Source of the DNA: Capilliphycus salinus | GTDB taxonomy: Bacteria > Cyanobacteriota > Cyanobacteriia > Cyanobacteriales > Microcoleaceae | Assembly: GCF_047276495.1 (NCBI RefSeq) | Contig: NZ_CP178543.1 | Span: 2,418,001-2,482,000 of the forward strand | Direction of reading: 5' to 3' | DNA: 64,000 nt | Part shown: positions 62,700 through 64,000 of the stretch, in pieces | Numbering within the stretch: the first letter of the stretch is position 1 | How the letters are laid out: every line of letters begins with the position of its first letter | Program-made: the position numbers and the translations under genes | Notes under the pieces: generated by a model | Database searches by the model: none | Seen by the model: only the letters and a program-made list of their open reading frames with translations | Told to the model about the DNA's origin: nothing

Positions 62700-62885
62700 A
62701 AAACTGGTGAGGTGTAAACAGGGACGGGTTTACAATAGTTGTTTTTAGGAAATATACATCAATTCAGAACCCGCCCCTACTGGTGAGGCGGTGACGGCTG
62801 AGGTGTAAACAGGGACGGGTTTACATGAGTTTTCTCTAGGAAATATACATCAATTTAGAACCCGCCCCTACTGGTGAGGCGGTGA
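62700..62885. repeat. Two tandem repeats of a MITE-related unit
   Basis: Two units of about 100 bp: AGGTGTAAACAGGGACGGGT, TTTACAATAG or ACATGAG variants, GGAAATATACATCAATTCAG or TTTAG, then GAACCCGCCCCTACTGGTGA and GGCGGTGAC. The inner arms match the MITE-like family except that the left arm reads GGGACGGGTT. They fill most of the 500-bp gap upstream of the mod operon. Confidence 0.75.
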
Positions 62886-62989
62886 CTCTAAAAAATATTC
62901 TTTTCAAACCGTTAATTAGGCTACGGAAGCTTTAAAGGGAGTTGATGTATTTTGATAGTAGAGTTCAAATCCTATTTTTCAATCCTCAA

Positions 62990-63026
62990 AATAGAACTCC
63001 GTGTCCATAATCTGAACACGGAGTCT
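62990..63026 (-). terminator. Terminator after the small membrane protein gene
   Basis: Arms ACTCCGTGT (62996-63004) and ACACGGAGT (63016-63024), 11-nt loop. On the minus strand it is followed by TTCTATTTT. It lies about 30 bp past the stop of the gene at 63055. Confidence 0.8.
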
Positions 63027-63054
63027 ACTTCAATGGAAAATAGCAAAGGTGAAG

Positions 63055-63273
63055 TTAAGGTTTAAGTGTGATCTGGTAGAGGCGCTGACAGAGGGCAAGA
63101 AGAACTAAAGAAATCAGAAGTTTTATTGAGAATGGAGCTAATAAAAACCCCCAACCCAGAATCACACCTCCCGATAAAATCAGCAAAATATGATGAATTT
63201 CATCGGAGTCAACAAACTTCACCAAAAAAGTGCCAAGGACAGCGATTAATAAACACAAATAAAGAACAATCAC
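63055..63273 (-). CDS. Small membrane protein, unknown function
   Basis: 72 residues with a GTG start. Mostly hydrophobic: two to three helices (residues 2-20, LYLCLLIAVLGTFLVKFV; 26-47, HHILLILSGGVILGWGFLLA; 49-66). No motif recognised. A terminator follows. A 28-bp gap separates it from the gene to its left on the same strand, so the three genes at 63.0-64.0 kb may be one operon. Confidence 0.55.
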   Translation of the reverse strand: MIVLYLCLLIAVLGTFLVKFVDSDEIHHILLILSGGVILGWGFLLAPFSIKLLISLVLLALCQRLYQITLKP

Positions 63274-63301
63274 GATAAATAACCTAACTCCAATTTCAAG
63301 G

Positions 63302-63661
63302 TTAGTTAGTCAGAAAATGATGTTGAGTTGCAACCCAATACAACTCCAACCAAAATCGAGGATTGTCCTTTTTAAGTTTGGACATGGGGTCGCGAACGAG
63401 GCGGGTTGCATTAATACAAACCACCTCAATTAACCCCATATTTTCAGAAATATCCTTGAATGCGTGTTGTTGAGCCTGCAATTCTCGTCTTCTTTCTTGA
63501 GGATAATAAATCCCCAGATAGTAGAATTGTCGGCCCGAACGTTCGAGATAGCATTCAAGGATTTTAACGTGACAGAACTCTAAAACCTTTCCGGCTTCAG
63601 GATAGTAATTCTCGACAAGATGAACAAACTCTTGAACGAGATAGTCTCGACTAATCATCAT
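63302..63661 (-). CDS. Hypothetical protein
   Basis: 119 residues from the ATG at 63661 (a second ATG follows immediately at 63658). Soluble alpha/beta composition: YLVQEFVHLVENYYPEAGKV, LEFCHVKILECYLERSGRQF, QERRRELQAQQHAFKDISEN, LIEVVCINATRLVRD. The ATG overlaps the stop of the preceding gene in ATGA, so the two are translationally coupled. No family recognised. Confidence 0.65.
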   Translation of the reverse strand: MMISRDYLVQEFVHLVENYYPEAGKVLEFCHVKILECYLERSGRQFYYLGIYYPQERRRELQAQQHAFKDISENMGLIEVVCINATRLVRDPMSKLKKDNPRFWLELYWVATQHHFLTN

Positions 63662-64000
63662 AGGCGTTGATAAGTAAGCCAACTTGGTCTTACATAGGGT
63701 AAACACCAAACTTTAGTGCAAGGAGTTTTCAGCTTCTTACATTTGTTTTCAAATGTATTAAATCGATGCTGATAATCCTCATGTTTGGAGACATCATCAG
63801 GAGTTTTAACCGTACTCACCGGGCAAAATTCCTGAATTTCTTTACAATATTGTGGCGGAAAATTGGAGATTTTGATGGTACGATGATTCTTGAGTGCAAG
63901 TTCTTCCTCTAACTCTTGATCGACCAGAAACTCACTATAGTTAGCCAAGTCGTCCAAGCCTAAGATATTCATCCAAATTTCGGTTGTGACCCAAAAGCCA
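63658..64000 (-). CDS. Hypothetical protein, 5' end outside window
   Basis: The frame is open to the window edge: codons before the first ATG (63972) encode GFWVTTEIW without a stop, so the start may lie outside. The visible part is about 114 residues, rich in charged residues, with several Cys (QYCKEIQEFC, NKCKKLKTPCTKVWC) that could form a metal site or disulfides. It ends in SWLTYQRL and overlaps the next gene by 4 bp. Not recognised. Confidence 0.55.
   Translation of the reverse strand, partial: GFWVTTEIWMNILGLDDLANYSEFLVDQELEEELALKNHRTIKISNFPPQYCKEIQEFCPVSTVKTPDDVSKHEDYQHRFNTFENKCKKLKTPCTKVWCLPYVRPSWLTYQRL

Overview
The window reads as chromosomal DNA of a filamentous cyanobacterium. 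Evidence: the HIP1 palindrome GCGATCGC recurs throughout, inside and outside genes; the gene set includes crtH (carotenoid isomerase), ycf3 (photosystem I assembly), a Rieske protein of the cytochrome b6f type, a CBS-CP12 fusion, a CpcT/CpeT-type lyase, a Tab2/Atab2 protein and several small families (DUF760, DUF2358, DUF4327, DUF4359, DUF29) that are typical of cyanobacteria; and the intergenic DNA is full of short palindromic repeats. Species cannot be fixed from the sequence; an Oscillatoria/Lyngbya/Limnoraphis-like filament is my inference only.

Layout. 1-5.1 kb: end of an unknown gene, aroE, three small membrane or secreted proteins, then a minus-strand group upp, glycine-zipper protein, yggT. 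5.2-5.3 kb: a promoter plus terminator pair that outlines an undescribed RNA of about 60 nt. 5.5-14.1 kb: crtH, a HEAT-repeat protein, a histidine kinase with four CBS domains, leuB, a membrane histidine kinase and an LD-carboxypeptidase. 14.3-16.4 kb: a divergent pair, an extra Rieske protein and a sulfide:quinone oxidoreductase with all three catalytic cysteines. 16.5-24.2 kb: a giant mosaic protein (DUF4347, beta-helix, Calx-beta, cadherin-like, RTX repeats) split by one extra base in a C4 tract. 24.7-32 kb: DUF29 protein, an unusual kinase with a glycine-rich membrane domain, a fasciclin lipoprotein, a PEP-CTERM protein, and a hydrolase related to pheophytinase/chlorophyll dephytylase. 32-37 kb: M48 protease, a lone TnpB element with a rearranged RuvC site, a CpcT-like lipoprotein, CBS-CP12 and an exported pentapeptide protein. 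37-44.5 kb: small conserved genes, an RTX serine protease and a tandem repeat array. 44.7-57.7 kb: DUF4327, rbfA plus a GH3 enzyme, a transglutaminase-like protein, a PIN toxin-antitoxin pair, two Uma2 proteins, tab2, avtA, a GHL10 hydrolase, a plant-conserved membrane protein, ycf3 and gatC. 58-62.6 kb: methyltransferase and a molybdate uptake operon with two modA genes and a modB-modC fusion. The right end has a small operon of unknown genes that runs off the window.

Two dispersed sequence families tie the intergenic regions together. One is a MITE-like element with a GGGGCGGGTT...AACCCGCCCC core and longer terminal inverted repeats in complete copies, which has expanded into tandem arrays near 42 kb, 49 kb and 62.8 kb. 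The other is a near-constant hairpin AAACCCGGTTTCT...AGAAACCGGGTTT that sits at gene ends and acts, by position and T-run, as a terminator. No tRNA, rRNA, CRISPR array or prophage was found. No complete multi-gene novel system could be shown; the best leads are the petC-like/sqr pair, the atypical TnpB, the frameshifted giant protein, the kinase-glycine-zipper protein and the candidate small RNA.
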